A DNA stretch of 64,000 nt from Saccharomonospora sp. NB11 (GCF_015910535.1 NZ_JACBJG010000010.1:112874-176873), one strand, 5' to 3'; positions 17,197 through 26,299 are shown, counted from the stretch's first letter. Numbers and translations: made by a program. The notes: a model not told the origin generated them from the letters alone.

Positions 17197-19256
17197 TGCG
17201 CCGTCTCCTTCGCGACCAACGTGAGGACGTCGTACTTGGCCACCGACTCGCCCGCCGCGTTGGTGACGTCGGCGTCCCACCGCACCTCGCCGTAGTCGGC
17301 GTTCTCGCGCGGCGTGATCTGCTTGCACGTCAGGGTCACGGTGAGCTCGTCGCCCGGCTTGACCGGCGTGAGGAAGCGCAGGTTCTCCAGGCCGTAGTTC
17401 GCGAGCACCGGGCCCGGCTCCGGCGAGACGAACAGCCCCGCGGCGAACGACACCACGAGATAGCCGTGTGCGACGATGCCGCCGAACAGCGGGTTGGCCT
17501 CCGCCGCCTTCGGGTCGGTGTGGGCGTAGAAGGTGTCGCCGGTGAACTCGGCGAAGTGGGCGACGTCGGCGTCGGTCACGGTGCGAGGACCGGCCACCAC
17601 CGAGTCGCCGATGCGCAGTTCGGCCAACGACTTGCGGAACGGGTGCACGCCCTCGGAGCGGGGCGCGCCCGGCACCCAGCTGTTGCCCACGGCCGTGAGC
17701 ACCTTCGGGCTCGCCTGCACGGCCGTGCGCTGCAGGTGGTGCAACACGGCGCGAATGCCGCCCAACTCCTCGCCACCACCCGCGCGTCCGGGACCGCCGT
17801 GCACCAGCATCGGCAGCGGGGAACCGTGCCCGGTCGACTCCTTCGCGTCGTCGGCGTCGAGCACCAGCATGCGACCGTGCCACGGCGCGGCACCGAGCAC
17901 GACGTCGCGCCCGAAGTCGGCGTCCCCGGTGACCACGGAGCCGACGAGGCTGCCCTGGCCGCGGGCCGCCAACTCCACGACCTGCTCGGTGGACGTGTAC
18001 GGCAGCAGAGTCGACACCGGCCCGAACGCCTCCACCTCGTGCGGCTCGGCGCGCTCGGGGTCGTCGGCCCGCAACAGCACCGGTGACAGGAACGCCCCGC
18101 GCTCGGCGTCGGCGTCGACCACGTCGACGTGGTCGGGGTCGCCGAACACGACGCGCCCGGCGTCGCTCAAAGCCTTCAGCGAGCGGCGGACCTCCTCGCG
18201 CTGCTCCAGGCTCGCGAGCGCGCCCATGCGGACGTCCTCGTTCGCCGGGTTGCCGACCGTGACGCGGCCGAGGCGTTCGCACGCCGCCTCCTGCACGGCG
18301 TCGATCAGCTCGGCGGGAACGAAGGCACGCCGGATGGCGGTGCACTTCTGACCCGCCTTCACCGTCATCTCCGTGACGAGTTGCTTGACGAAGAGGTCGA
18401 ACTCGGCCGTGCCCGGAGTGGCGTCGGGCCCGAGGATCGAGCAGTTGAGTGAGTCGGCCTCGGCGTTGAACCGCACGGCGTTGCGCACCACGGCCGGGCG
18501 CGCCCGCAGTTTGCGGGCCGTGGCGGCGGAGCCGGTGAACGACACCAGATCCTGTTCGGTGACGTGGTCCAGCAGGTCACCCGCGCTGCCACACACAAGC
18601 TGCAGCGAACCCTCCGGGAGCAGCCCCGAGGAGAGCATCAGCTCGACGAGTTTCTCGGTGAGGTAGGCCGTCTGGCTGGCGGGCTTGACGAGACTCGGCA
18701 CCCCGGCGAGGAACGCGGGCGCGAACTTCTCCAACGGCCCCCACACCGGGAAGTTGAAGGCGTTGATCTGCACCGACACCCCGCGCAGCGGCGTGCCGAT
18801 GTGGCGGCCCACGAACGTTCCGCCCTTGCTCAGCGGTTCCACCGCACCGTCGAGGTACACGGTGTCGTTCGGCAGTTCCCGCCTGCCCTTGCTGGAATAG
18901 GAGAACAGCACGCCGATACCGCCGTCGACGTCGACCATCGTGTCGGACCGGGTGGCGCCGGTGCGGGTCGACAGCGCGTACAGCTCGTCTCGGTGCTCAC
19001 GGAGGTGGGACGCCAACGCCTTCAGCAGCGCGGCGCGCTGGTGGAAGGTCAGCTCGCGCAACGCCGGGCCACCCACGCGGCGGCCGTACTCCAACGCGGC
19101 GCGCATGTCGATGCCCGTCGAGGAGATGCGCGCGATCTCCTCGCCCGTCGCCGCGTCGTGCAGCGGGGTGCCCTCGTCGGTCGCGGTCCGCCACTCACCA
19201 CCGACGTAGCTGCGCAACAGCCGCGTCGACATCGGTGGCGTCGCGTGCCTGCTCAT
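17193..19256 (-). CDS. paaZ: Bifunctional oxepin-CoA hydrolase / 3-oxo-5,6-dehydrosuberyl-CoA semialdehyde dehydrogenase
   Basis: 687 residues with two domains. N-terminal aldehyde dehydrogenase (about 1-520): [26 protein letters not shown], and the catalytic Cys in [13 protein letters not shown]-terminal MaoC-type R-hydratase (about 540-680): [13 protein letters not shown] and [18 protein letters not shown]. It opens the oxepin ring and oxidises the aldehyde. ATG 19256 is preceded by GAGGAGG. It is the first gene of paaZABCDE; a TetR-type operator overlaps the predicted transcription start at 19273-19301. Confidence 0.96.
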   Translation of the reverse strand: MSRHATPPMSTRLLRSYVGGEWRTATDEGTPLHDAATGEEIARISSTGIDMRAALEYGRRVGGPALRELTFHQRAALLKALASHLREHRDELYALSTRTGATRSDTMVDVDGGIGVLFSYSSKGRRELPNDTVYLDGAVEPLSKGGTFVGRHIGTPLRGVSVQINAFNFPVWGPLEKFAPAFLAGVPSLVKPASQTAYLTEKLVELMLSSGLLPEGSLQLVCGSAGDLLDHVTEQDLVSFTGSAATARKLRARPAVVRNAVRFNAEADSLNCSILGPDATPGTAEFDLFVKQLVTEMTVKAGQKCTAIRRAFVPAELIDAVQEAACERLGRVTVGNPANEDVRMGALASLEQREEVRRSLKALSDAGRVVFGDPDHVDVVDADAERGAFLSPVLLRADDPERAEPHEVEAFGPVSTLLPYTSTEQVVELAARGQGSLVGSVVTGDADFGRDVVLGAAPWHGRMLVLDADDAKESTGHGSPLPMLVHGGPGRAGGGEELGGIRAVLHHLQRTAVQASPKVLTAVGNSWVPGAPRSEGVHPFRKSLAELRIGDSVVAGPRTVTDADVAHFAEFTGDTFYAHTDPKAAEANPLFGGIVAHGYLVVSFAAGLFVSPEPGPVLANYGLENLRFLTPVKPGDELTVTLTCKQITPRENADYGEVRWDADVTNAAGESVAKYDVLTLVAKETAQ

Positions 19257-19272
19257 CGAGCCTCCTCGAATA

Positions 19273-19301
19273 ACCTACCGAACGTTCAGGAAGTGATGGT
19301 A
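19273..19301 (-). promoter_or_regulatory. paaZABCDE promoter with PaaR-like operator
   Basis: A 22-bp imperfect palindrome at 19273-19294 has the core TACCG-N6-CAGG with flanking AC...GT. It matches most fixed positions of the PaaR operator I recall from Corynebacterium (ACTnACCGnnCG core). The minus-strand -10 TACCAT lies at 19296-19301, so transcription would begin inside the operator, which fits simple repression. Confidence 0.65.
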
Positions 19302-19341
19302 GCGCCCGGCGCTCGTCCGGGAAAGGTGCCGCGACGCCCGG

Positions 19342-20211
19342 TCAGCTCCAGTCGTAGAAACCCCGCCCGCTCTTGCGGCCGAGTTCCCCCGCGGCGACCT
19401 TGTCGCGCAGCAGGCGCGGCGGGGCGAACCGGTCGCCCAGAGTCGCGTGCAGGTACTCGGCGATCGCGAGCCGCACGTCGAGACCGACGAGGTCGGTCGA
19501 CCGCAGCGGCCCCATCGGATGGCGGTACCCGAGCTCCATGGCGTTGTCGATCGCCTCGGCGTCGGCCACCCCTTCCTCCAACATCCGGATGGCCTCCAAG
19601 CCCAGCAGCACCCCCAGCCGGCTCGTCGCGAAGCCCGGCGAGTCACGCACGACGACGTCGGTCTTGCCGAGCGCGCGGACCCAGCCTCGACCGGTCTCCA
19701 CCACCGACTCCCGCGTCGTCGGCGCGGTCACGACCTCCACGAGGCTCGACGCGGGCACCGGGTTGAAGAAGTGCAACCCGAGGAAGCGGGCGGGGTCTCG
19801 CAAGGCCGCGCCGAGTTCCGCGATGGACAACGAGCTGGTGTTGCTGGCCAGGATCGTGCCCTCCGAGACCACCGACTCCGCGCGGGTCAGCACGTCGACC
19901 TTCAGCTCCGCTCGCTCCGGAACGGCCTCGACCACCAGGTCCACTCCCGACGGCAACGCACCGAGGTCGCCCACCACGTTCACCCGCTCCAGCACCGCGG
20001 CCGGCGTCTCGTCGAGCTTGCCGCGCTCGGCCGCCTTGGCGAGCCCGGCAGCGATGCGATCCCGGGCGGCAGAGACCGCGGCCTCGTCGCTCTCCACCAC
20101 GCACACGGCCGTACCCCGGGCCGCGAAGACCTGCGCGATTCCGGCTCCCATCCGGCCGCCGCCGATCACTCCGATCGCCCCGGGCAGCACCGTCGCCGTC
20201 TCTGCGTCCAC
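19342..20211 (-). CDS. paaH: 3-hydroxyacyl-CoA dehydrogenase (3-hydroxyadipyl-CoA dehydrogenase)
   Basis: 289 residues from GTG 20211, which has GGAGG 5 nt upstream; a longer frame from GTG 20241 lacks a good site. NAD Rossmann motif GVIGGGRMGAGIAQ; ILASNTSSLSI; catalytic His in GLHFFNPVP; the C-terminal helical domain ends GRKSGRGFYDWS. It is a short, single-domain member of the family (hydroxybutyryl-CoA dehydrogenase size). In this setting it oxidises 3-hydroxyadipyl-CoA during phenylacetate degradation. It is divergent from paaI, with a shared operator region. Confidence 0.92.
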   Translation of the reverse strand: MDAETATVLPGAIGVIGGGRMGAGIAQVFAARGTAVCVVESDEAAVSAARDRIAAGLAKAAERGKLDETPAAVLERVNVVGDLGALPSGVDLVVEAVPERAELKVDVLTRAESVVSEGTILASNTSSLSIAELGAALRDPARFLGLHFFNPVPASSLVEVVTAPTTRESVVETGRGWVRALGKTDVVVRDSPGFATSRLGVLLGLEAIRMLEEGVADAEAIDNAMELGYRHPMGPLRSTDLVGLDVRLAIAEYLHATLGDRFAPPRLLRDKVAAGELGRKSGRGFYDWS

Positions 20212-20265
20212 CGCGTCCTCCGACTCTTGACACTCGTTCACCCGCTGGTTTTACTGAGGCCACCT

Positions 20266-20287
20266 ATTTACCGTCCATTCGGTCAGT
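20266..20287. promoter_or_regulatory. Second PaaR-like operator between paaH and paaI
   Basis: A 22-bp element with core TTACCG-N6-CGGTCAG, the same layout as 19273-19294 (TACCG and CGG half-sites with 6-bp spacing). It lies in the only intergenic gap between the divergent paaH and paaI-paaK-TetR units, so one site can control both. Confidence 0.65.
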
Positions 20288-20308
20288 TAGCAAGGCGGTG
20301 GGCCTGTC

Positions 20309-20734
20309 GTGGCAGAGGAGAACCCCGAGATCGCGGAGGCGACGCGAGCCATGCTCGACTCCGACGTCGCCTCGGCCTCGCTGGGGATCGAGGTCGGTCA
20401 CGCCCGGGACGGACGCGCGATCGCGCGCATGCGGATCACGGAGCGGATGGTCAACGGGCACGGCATCGCCCACGGCGGCTACGTCTTCCTCCTCGCCGAC
20501 ACCGCGTTCGCCTGTGCATGCAACAGCCACGGGCCGGTGACGGTCGCGGCGGGAGCCGACATCACCTTCGTCGCCAGCGCGCGACTCGGTGACGAACTGG
20601 TCGCCACCGCCGAGGAACGCACGTGCTACGGCCGTAACGGCATCTACGACGTCACCGTTCATCGACACGGCGCCGACGGGCGTGAGGTGATCGCCGAGTT
20701 CCGGGGACGCAGCCGCACGATCGGCTCGATCTGA
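20309..20734 (+). CDS. paaI: Hydroxyphenylacetyl-CoA thioesterase PaaI
   Basis: 141 residues from GTG 20309. Hotdog thioesterase with the PaaI signature NGHGIAHGGYVFLLADTAFACACNS (catalytic Asp in LADTAFA) and ADITFVASARLGDELVA. It releases CoA from stalled ring-hydroxylated or epoxide intermediates, preventing CoA depletion and toxicity. First gene of paaI-paaK-TetR, 22 bp after the operator. Confidence 0.95.
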   Translation: MAEENPEIAEATRAMLDSDVASASLGIEVGHARDGRAIARMRITERMVNGHGIAHGGYVFLLADTAFACACNSHGPVTVAAGADITFVASARLGDELVATAEERTCYGRNGIYDVTVHRHGADGREVIAEFRGRSRTIGSI

Positions 20735-20753
20735 CGACACGGAGGAAATCCGC

Positions 20754-22100
20754 ATGACCACGACGCACAACGACGTGCCTCAGGTCCGCCGACTGGGCCG
20801 CGCACCGGCGACGGAGGACCTCTCCCCCGTCGAGCGGGCGAGCATCGACGAACTTCGTGCCCTCCAGCTCGAACGTCTTCAGTGGACACTGCGGCACGCC
20901 TACCTCAACGTGCCCTTCTATCGCAGGAAGTTCGACGAGGCCGGAGTACACCCCGACGACTGTCGCGAACTCGGCGACCTCGCGAAGTTCCCCTTCACCA
21001 CCAAGCAGGAGCTGCGCGAGAACTACCCGTACGGCATGTTCGCCGTGCCCAAAGACCGTATCCGCCGCATCCACGCCTCCAGCGGCACCACCGGGACCCC
21101 GACCGTCGTCGGCTACACCGAGGACGACCTCGACGCCTGGGCCGATGTGGTGGCGCGGTCGATCCGCGCGGCGGGCGGCCGTCCCGGTGACACGGTCCAC
21201 GTCGCCTACGGCTACGGCCTGTTCACCGGCGGCCTGGGCGCCCACTACGGCGCCGAGAAGCTCGGCTGCACCGTCGTCCCGGCCTCCGGGGGCATGACCG
21301 CCCGCCAGGTGCAACTGATCACCGACCTCCGGCCCGAGATCATCATGGTCACGCCGTCGTACATGCTCACGCTGCTCGACGAGTTCGAACGGCAGGGCAT
21401 CGACCCACGGAGCACCTCGCTACGCGTCGGCATCTTCGGCGCCGAACCGTGGACCGAGCAGATGCGACACGAGATCGAGGACCGGCTCGACCTGCACGCC
21501 GTCGACATCTACGGGCTGTCCGAGGTGATGGGGCCGGGCGTCGCGCAAGAATGTGTCGAGACCAAGGACGGTCTGCACGTCTGGGAGGACCACTTCTACC
21601 CGGAGGTCGTCGACCCGCTCGACGACGTCGTGCTGCCCGACGGCGACACCGGCGAGCTCGTGTTCACCTCGCTCACGAAGCAAGCCATGCCCGTGATCCG
21701 GTACCGCACCCGCGACCTCACCGCGTTGCGCCCCGGCACCGCGCGCCCGGCGTTCCGCCGCATGGACAAGGTCACCGGACGCAGTGACGACATGATCATC
21801 CTGAGGGGCGTCAACGTCTTCCCCACCCAGATCGAGGAGATCGTGCTGGCGACCGAGGGGCTCGCCCCGCACTTCCAGCTCCACCTGAGCCGCAAGGATC
21901 GGATGGACCACCTGACCGTCGTGGTGGAGGCCGACGCCGACACACCCACCGAGCGGCGCGGCGCAGCGGCGGCCGAGATCGCCACACGCGTGAAGGACGG
22001 GGTGGGTGTCAGCGTCGGAGTCGAGATCGTCGACCCCGAGACGCTCGAACGGTCGGTGGGCAAGCTCAAGCGCGTCGTCGACCAACGGCCGCCCGCCTGA
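20754..22100 (+). CDS. paaK: Phenylacetate-CoA ligase
   Basis: 448 residues; ATG preceded by GGAGGAAA. An ANL-family AMP-forming ligase that activates phenylacetate to phenylacetyl-CoA, the entry step. Motifs: HASSGTTGTPTVVGYT (P-loop), DIYGLSEVMGPGVAQEC, RYRTRDLT, and GRSDDMIILRGVNVFPTQIEE. Length and motifs are typical for PaaK. It is transcribed with paaI and upstream of the TetR gene. Confidence 0.96.
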   Translation: MTTTHNDVPQVRRLGRAPATEDLSPVERASIDELRALQLERLQWTLRHAYLNVPFYRRKFDEAGVHPDDCRELGDLAKFPFTTKQELRENYPYGMFAVPKDRIRRIHASSGTTGTPTVVGYTEDDLDAWADVVARSIRAAGGRPGDTVHVAYGYGLFTGGLGAHYGAEKLGCTVVPASGGMTARQVQLITDLRPEIIMVTPSYMLTLLDEFERQGIDPRSTSLRVGIFGAEPWTEQMRHEIEDRLDLHAVDIYGLSEVMGPGVAQECVETKDGLHVWEDHFYPEVVDPLDDVVLPDGDTGELVFTSLTKQAMPVIRYRTRDLTALRPGTARPAFRRMDKVTGRSDDMIILRGVNVFPTQIEEIVLATEGLAPHFQLHLSRKDRMDHLTVVVEADADTPTERRGAAAAEIATRVKDGVGVSVGVEIVDPETLERSVGKLKRVVDQRPPA

Positions 22101-22110
22101 CCAGGCCAGG

Positions 22111-22116
22111 GATAAT
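22111..22116 (+). promoter_or_regulatory. -10 element for the TetR gene (leaderless)
   Basis: GATAAT with 6 nt to the ATG at 22123, so the transcript would start at or next to the ATG. It lies just after the paaK stop; no Shine-Dalgarno is seen. It gives the regulator its own expression besides read-through from paaK. Confidence 0.55.
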
Positions 22117-22122
22117 GGCGCC

Positions 22123-22740
22123 ATGACCGACACACCGCCGAAGCGGCCCGCCCGCCGGGGCAGGCCGGGTTACGACCTCGAATCCCTCCTCGCGGTGGCG
22201 GTCGAGCTGTTCAACGAACGCGGCTACGACGGCACGAGCATGGAGGACCTCTCCCGCAAGCTCGGCATCACGAAGTCCGCGATCTACCACCACGTGCGGA
22301 GCAAGGACGAGTTGCTCCGGCTCGCCGTCAACCGTGGCCTGGACGGGCTGTTCGCCGAGGTCGACCGCCTCGACGAGATCGAGGGCAGGGCGATCGACAA
22401 GCTCGAACACCTGGTGCGGGCGAGTGTGGTCGTGCTCGTCGACCAGCTCCCGTTCGTGACGCTCCTGCTGCGGGTGCGCGGCAACAGCCAGGTGGAGCGC
22501 GACGCGCTCGCCCGCCGCCGCGAGTTCGACCAGATCGTCACCGACCTGGTCAGCAAGGCCGCCGCCGACGGCGACCTTCGCCCCGACGTCGATCCGGCCA
22601 CCTCGGCCCGACTGCTGTTCGGCATGGTGAACTCGCTCGTCGAGTGGTACCGACCTCGGGGAGGCGTCGACGCGTCGGCGCTGGCCGACATCGTCGCCGC
22701 CGTGGCCTTCGACGGCCTGCGCGTGCGCGCGACCGACTGA
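22123..22740 (+). CDS. paaR: TetR-family regulator, probable phenylacetate repressor PaaR
   Basis: 205 residues. The N-terminal TetR helix-turn-helix (about 25-65) contains FNERGYDGTSMEDLSRKL and ITKSAIYHHVRSKDELL; the C-terminal ligand domain is all-helical. Its position at the end of the paaI-paaK unit, with two matching TetR-type palindromes at both paa promoters, makes it the likely phenylacetyl-CoA-responsive repressor. Symbol given by context; ligand not tested. The start is supported by a -10 at leaderless distance. Confidence 0.8.
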   Translation: MTDTPPKRPARRGRPGYDLESLLAVAVELFNERGYDGTSMEDLSRKLGITKSAIYHHVRSKDELLRLAVNRGLDGLFAEVDRLDEIEGRAIDKLEHLVRASVVVLVDQLPFVTLLLRVRGNSQVERDALARRREFDQIVTDLVSKAAADGDLRPDVDPATSARLLFGMVNSLVEWYRPRGGVDASALADIVAAVAFDGLRVRATD

Positions 22741-22747
22741 CCCGCCC

Positions 22748-22792
22748 CGACGCGCCCGACATCGTGACCCAGTCGCGGTGTCGGGCGCGTCG
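22748..22792 (+). terminator. Terminator after the TetR gene
   Basis: Perfect 14-bp stem (CGACGCGCCCGACA at 22748-22761 with 22779-22792) and a 17-nt loop, starting 8 nt after the stop. No T-run, as is common in actinobacteria. Confidence 0.75.
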
Positions 22793-22968
22793 CGTCGTGG
22801 CCTGGACCTCTCGCCTCGCTGTGAGCACCGCCTCCCCATCGGTGGCCGATCCCGTTCACCGACCGTCCTATTCGACGACAGCACGATTCCCTACTCCCGT
22901 CGGTTCCGCGACCGGCCCCCGGCACTCATGATCGAAGCGCCCGGGAACCGGCCGAAAGGAGTACGCCC

Positions 22969-23595
22969 GTGCGTCGTCTCGCCGCGGCGGTCGCCGGTGC
23001 GACCGTTCTCGTCACCGCACTGCTGTCCGCCCCTGCCGCCTCCGCCTACCCTCCCTCCCCGCCCGGTGAATCCACCGCGCGCGCAAACCTGGCGAAGCTC
23101 ACCGTGGCGCCCGACGGCTCCATGGACGGCTACGACCGCGACAAGTTCCCGCACTGGAAGTTGCAGGACGGCAACTGCGACACCCGCGAGACCGTCCTCA
23201 AGCGCGACGGCACGAACGTCGTCGTCGACAATGCCTGCCAGCCGACGTCCGGAAGCTGGTACAGCGTGTACGACGGGGTGTGGCTCGACAGCTCCTCCGA
23301 CGTGCACATCGACCACGTCGTCCCCCTCGCCGAGGCGTGGCGCACCGGTGCCTCGTCGTGGACCCAGAGCAAGCGGGAAGCGTTCGCCAACGACCTCAGC
23401 TCGCAGCAGCTCATCGCCGTGTCCGGCTCCAGCAACACGTCCAAGGGCGACAAGGCGCCGGAGTCCTGGAAGCCCTCGAACACCGGCTACTGGTGCATGT
23501 ACGCGCGGTCGTGGATCAACGTGAAGTACACCTACGACCTCACGGTGACCTCCGACGAGGTGAGCGCGCTGGAGAGCATGCTCGACCGGTGCTGA
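22969..23595 (+). CDS. Secreted HNH endonuclease-like protein (DUF1524-type)
   Basis: 208 residues from GTG 22969, with AAAGGAG upstream. It has a Sec signal peptide (about 1-26, cleavage after APAASA). The mature part carries HIDHVVPLAEAW (catalytic H-x-x-DH type), then LIAVSGSSNTSKGDKAPESW, the conserved N/SKGDK motif of secreted actinobacterial HNH nucleases, and WCMYARSWINVKYTY. It is probably an extracellular nonspecific nuclease for nutrient scavenging or self/non-self DNA clearance. Cys pairs suggest disulfides. It stands alone after a terminator. Confidence 0.88.
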   Translation: MRRLAAAVAGATVLVTALLSAPAASAYPPSPPGESTARANLAKLTVAPDGSMDGYDRDKFPHWKLQDGNCDTRETVLKRDGTNVVVDNACQPTSGSWYSVYDGVWLDSSSDVHIDHVVPLAEAWRTGASSWTQSKREAFANDLSSQQLIAVSGSSNTSKGDKAPESWKPSNTGYWCMYARSWINVKYTYDLTVTSDEVSALESMLDRC

Positions 23596-23691
23596 GCCGA
23601 TCTGGTCAGCACACCCCACCGAACGGTGGATCGTTCCTAGAATGCCGGTGACGTGCCGCAACCGGCACGCCCGGCTTCTGGGGGAGAGAAC

Positions 23692-24219
23692 GTGGAGTTC
23701 CACAAGTCGAAGCTCTTGACCTGGGTGTCGCTGGCCATGGTCGTGGTCGGCGCCGTCGGCTCGGTGCTCTTCGTGGGCTGGCTGCTGGGTGAGGGCGGAC
23801 GGCGCACGAGCATCATGCTCATCGTCTGCCCGTTCATCCTGCTCATCGGCCTGCTCGGCGTGGTGACCACGATGGTGCCGCTGAAGCTGCGCATCGACGA
23901 GTACGGCATCCGGGTCCGCAACCGCCGCGAACGGGTCGACCTGCCGGGCCGGGTGCCGTGGCAGGCGTTCGAGGCCATCACCCTCGGGCACAAACCCGAC
24001 GAGTTGGACAAGGACCCGTACGTCATCGCGTGGCCGAAGGGACCGATCCCCGGACTCCCGCAGGACAAAGCCATCCGCCGCGGCCACGCGGTGGGCTACG
24101 CCCTCGTCAGCGTCGGTGACCTCACCGAGTCCGCCGCCCAGGTCGCCGCGGGCTTCCGCCGCTACGCAGGCCCGCTGTTCCGCGACGAGCGCATGGCCCA
24201 CAACCAGAATGAGGAGTGA
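23692..24219 (+). CDS. Small two-TM membrane protein with PH-like domain
   Basis: 175 residues from GTG 23692, placed there because GGGGGAGAG lies just upstream; the frame continues 39 nt further up without a good site. Two hydrophobic segments (about 10-32 and 41-63), then a soluble part beginning LKLRIDEYGIRVRNRRERVDLPGRVPW, reminiscent of bacterial PH domains that follow membrane segments. No catalytic motif. Function unknown. It precedes a GNAT gene by 31 bp and may be co-transcribed with it. Confidence 0.75.
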   Translation: MEFHKSKLLTWVSLAMVVVGAVGSVLFVGWLLGEGGRRTSIMLIVCPFILLIGLLGVVTTMVPLKLRIDEYGIRVRNRRERVDLPGRVPWQAFEAITLGHKPDELDKDPYVIAWPKGPIPGLPQDKAIRRGHAVGYALVSVGDLTESAAQVAAGFRRYAGPLFRDERMAHNQNEE

Positions 24220-24250
24220 CGCCCACCGACGACGTTCGCGAGGAGTCCAC

Positions 24251-24814
24251 ATGAATCTCCGGGACGCGTTGCCCGTCCACCACGACGGCGTCGTTCTCCG
24301 ACCGCTCGCCGACGCCGACGCCGAGGCGTACGCGGAGGGCACCCGCGATGCCGACGTCCGACGCTACGCCCACCTTCCCCTGTCCCACTACACCCCGGAC
24401 ATCGTGCGCGAACTCGTCCGCTCCGACGTCCGGCGAGGACTGGACGAAGGGACGCTGGCGGTGCTGAGCATCGTGGCGGACACCGACGACACCTTCCTGG
24501 GCAGCCTCGTCCTCTTCGACATCACCGCCGAGCAGGCGGAGGTGGGCTTCTGGCTCACCCCGCACGCGCGAGGACGCGGAGTCGCCCGGCGTGCCCTCAT
24601 CGCGTCGGTCGACCTGGCCCGCTCCCTCGGATTGTCCGCCGTGACGGCGCGCACCGATCCCGCCAACACGGCGTCCGAGCGCGCACTGATCGCCGTGGGC
24701 TTCTCGACGGACGGCTCACCGCGACCGACCACGACTCCGTCGGGCACGACGACGGTTACCCAGCACTACCGGTACTCGCTTCCGGGACACGACGGCACCC
24801 AACGCGCTCACTAG
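24251..24814 (+). CDS. GNAT acetyltransferase (RimJ/RimL-like)
   Basis: 187 residues from ATG 24251 (AGGAG upstream). GNAT fold: VVLRPLADADAEAYAEGTRD at the start; the acetyl-CoA-binding motif A is EVGFWLTPHARGRGVARRAL (R/Q-x-x-G-x-G/A), followed by TDPANTASERALIAVGF. The RimJ/RimL subgroup acetylates N-termini of ribosomal proteins or small amines; the acceptor is unknown. The stop (TAG) shares the tetranucleotide CTAG with the stop of the convergent regulator gene. Confidence 0.85.
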   Translation: MNLRDALPVHHDGVVLRPLADADAEAYAEGTRDADVRRYAHLPLSHYTPDIVRELVRSDVRRGLDEGTLAVLSIVADTDDTFLGSLVLFDITAEQAEVGFWLTPHARGRGVARRALIASVDLARSLGLSAVTARTDPANTASERALIAVGFSTDGSPRPTTTPSGTTTVTQHYRYSLPGHDGTQRAH

Positions 24815-26187
24815 ACCAACGCGTGCGTCCGGGCGGCGAGTTGGCGGATGCCGGGTAGCGACGCCTGGCGCGGGTGGCGCAGCAGGTCACCGACCAGGCG
24901 CCGGACGGTGGCGCGGGTCCGCACCTCGCACGGCGCCGCGCGTTCGGCCGCCAGCAAGGTCTGGAACGCACGGTCGGGCTTGTCCCACTGGGCGTAGCAC
25001 AGGGCGACGTCGACGAGGAACCGCGCCCGGCGCTCGGTGTCGGGGAAGCTGACCAAATCCGCGCTCTGCGAGTGGTGCAGCGCGGTGCCCGCGTCACCCA
25101 GGACGTAGTGCGCGGACACCCGGTGGCTGAGCACGTTCGCCGCGAGGGCCGCCTGCTGCATCGGGTGCGCCGACAGGCGACCGGCCGCGGCGTCGGCCTC
25201 GGCCAGCAGTTCGGTGGCTCGTTCGTGGTCACCGCCCCGCGCCGCCGCGTATCCCGCCGAACACAACAACACGCCGTGCAACGCGAGGTGGCGCGGGTCG
25301 GGGTCGCGGCCAGCCAGGTCGAGTTGGTCGGCGGCGCTGAGCGTGAGGTTCTGGGCGCGGTCGTGGTGGCCCGCTCGCCGACACACCGAGCCCAGCAACC
25401 GGGTCGCCTCCGCCCTCACCAGGACGTCCTCCGACCCGGACGCCATGCGCAAGCCCCGATCCGCACAGACCCACTCCAGGCCACTGGCTTCGAGTTTCAG
25501 CAACGCGCGCGTGGCGAGGTTGTACGCGTTCGCCGCGAGCCGCGCGGTCCGCGCGCTGCCGTCCTGCGCGTGGGCGGCCTCGGCGGCCGTCAGCAGATCC
25601 GGCAGCCGGGTACCGAGTTCGACGTAGCGACAGTCGTGGAAGTCCTCCCGCGCGCGCCGCAGCGCCGACTCCAACGTCGACAGCGACGCCGGCTCGGTGT
25701 TCGTGGTGGTGGGCCCCAACAACACCGCTTCCAGCCGGCTGGTCAGAAACGCGGCCGGATCGATCTGCAGGTCGGGTCTCTGCGCGGCCAACGCGCCCGG
25801 CGCCGCCATCGCGGTGCCCGCCAAGCCGGCTGCAAGCAGGAATGCGCGTCGTCGCACCTGACCGTCCCCTTCCTGGCCGGAATTCGTGCACACCCTCGAA
25901 ATGCGTGTTTCGACCCGAGTCGCGGCAGGGCGCTCCTGAGCGGACGCGGTGAGTCCGAACGCTTCGGCGGGCAGGCCGAGAACGGTGGCGAACCGGCGAA
26001 GCACGGCGACGTCGCGCAATCCACGGCGACCATTCTCGAACCGGGAGATCGTGGATGCGGAACAGCCGAACTTCTGCCCGAGTCGCCCCTGTGACCAGCC
26101 CAGTTGCTCGCGAGCGCGACGCAGCACAGTGGCGTAGTCACCGCGATTCGCGGCATCCCACAGAGCTGGCGTCCACCGGTTCGGCAC
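24811..26187 (-). CDS. XRE-family regulator with internal Tat-like segment and TPR-like domain
   Basis: 458 residues from GTG 26187 (GGGGGT upstream); a longer frame to 26265 is possible. The N-terminal XRE helix-turn-helix (about 20-75) has LGWSQGRLGQKFGCSASTISRFENG. Residues 111-135 form an Arg-led hydrophobic stretch (RRRAFLLAAGLAGTAMAAPG) like a Tat signal but internal. The rest is Ala/Leu-rich helical repeats resembling TPR/regulatory repeats (HRVSAHYVLGDAGTALHHS). Many actinobacteria have this architecture and the inducer is unknown. An array of phased inverted repeats directly upstream (26260-26294) is the likely operator. Confidence 0.82.
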   Translation of the reverse strand: MPNRWTPALWDAANRGDYATVLRRAREQLGWSQGRLGQKFGCSASTISRFENGRRGLRDVAVLRRFATVLGLPAEAFGLTASAQERPAATRVETRISRVCTNSGQEGDGQVRRRAFLLAAGLAGTAMAAPGALAAQRPDLQIDPAAFLTSRLEAVLLGPTTTNTEPASLSTLESALRRAREDFHDCRYVELGTRLPDLLTAAEAAHAQDGSARTARLAANAYNLATRALLKLEASGLEWVCADRGLRMASGSEDVLVRAEATRLLGSVCRRAGHHDRAQNLTLSAADQLDLAGRDPDPRHLALHGVLLCSAGYAAARGGDHERATELLAEADAAAGRLSAHPMQQAALAANVLSHRVSAHYVLGDAGTALHHSQSADLVSFPDTERRARFLVDVALCYAQWDKPDRAFQTLLAAERAAPCEVRTRATVRRLVGDLLRHPRQASLPGIRQLAARTHALV

Positions 26188-26231
26188 TGCGCACCCCCGA
26201 CACTTCCTGCACAATCGGTGGGGCCAGCGTA

Positions 26232-26244
26232 GTGACTTCGTCAC
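26232..26244. promoter_or_regulatory. Palindrome GTGAC-TTC-GTCAC upstream of the XRE/TPR gene
   Basis: A 5-bp inverted repeat with a 3-nt centre, 45 bp upstream of the regulator start and 16 bp from the larger operator array. Possibly an additional binding site; nothing else is seen. Confidence 0.35.
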
Positions 26245-26259
26245 GCAGAGAAGTCGGTT

Positions 26260-26294
26260 TGCCAAAATGGCACAACCTGTGCCGCACTGGCACA
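26260..26294. promoter_or_regulatory. Operator array of TGCC/GGCA half-sites phased by about 10 bp
   Basis: Three overlapping inverted repeats share half-sites: TGCCA-AAA-TGGCA (26260-26272), GGCACA-ACC-TGTGCC (26269-26283), and TGTGCC-N5-GGCACA (26278-26294). Their centres are about 10 bp apart, one helical turn, so bound dimers would sit on one face of the DNA. It lies in the gap upstream of the XRE/TPR regulator and suggests cooperative autoregulation. Confidence 0.6.
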
Positions 26295-26299
26295 GCGGC

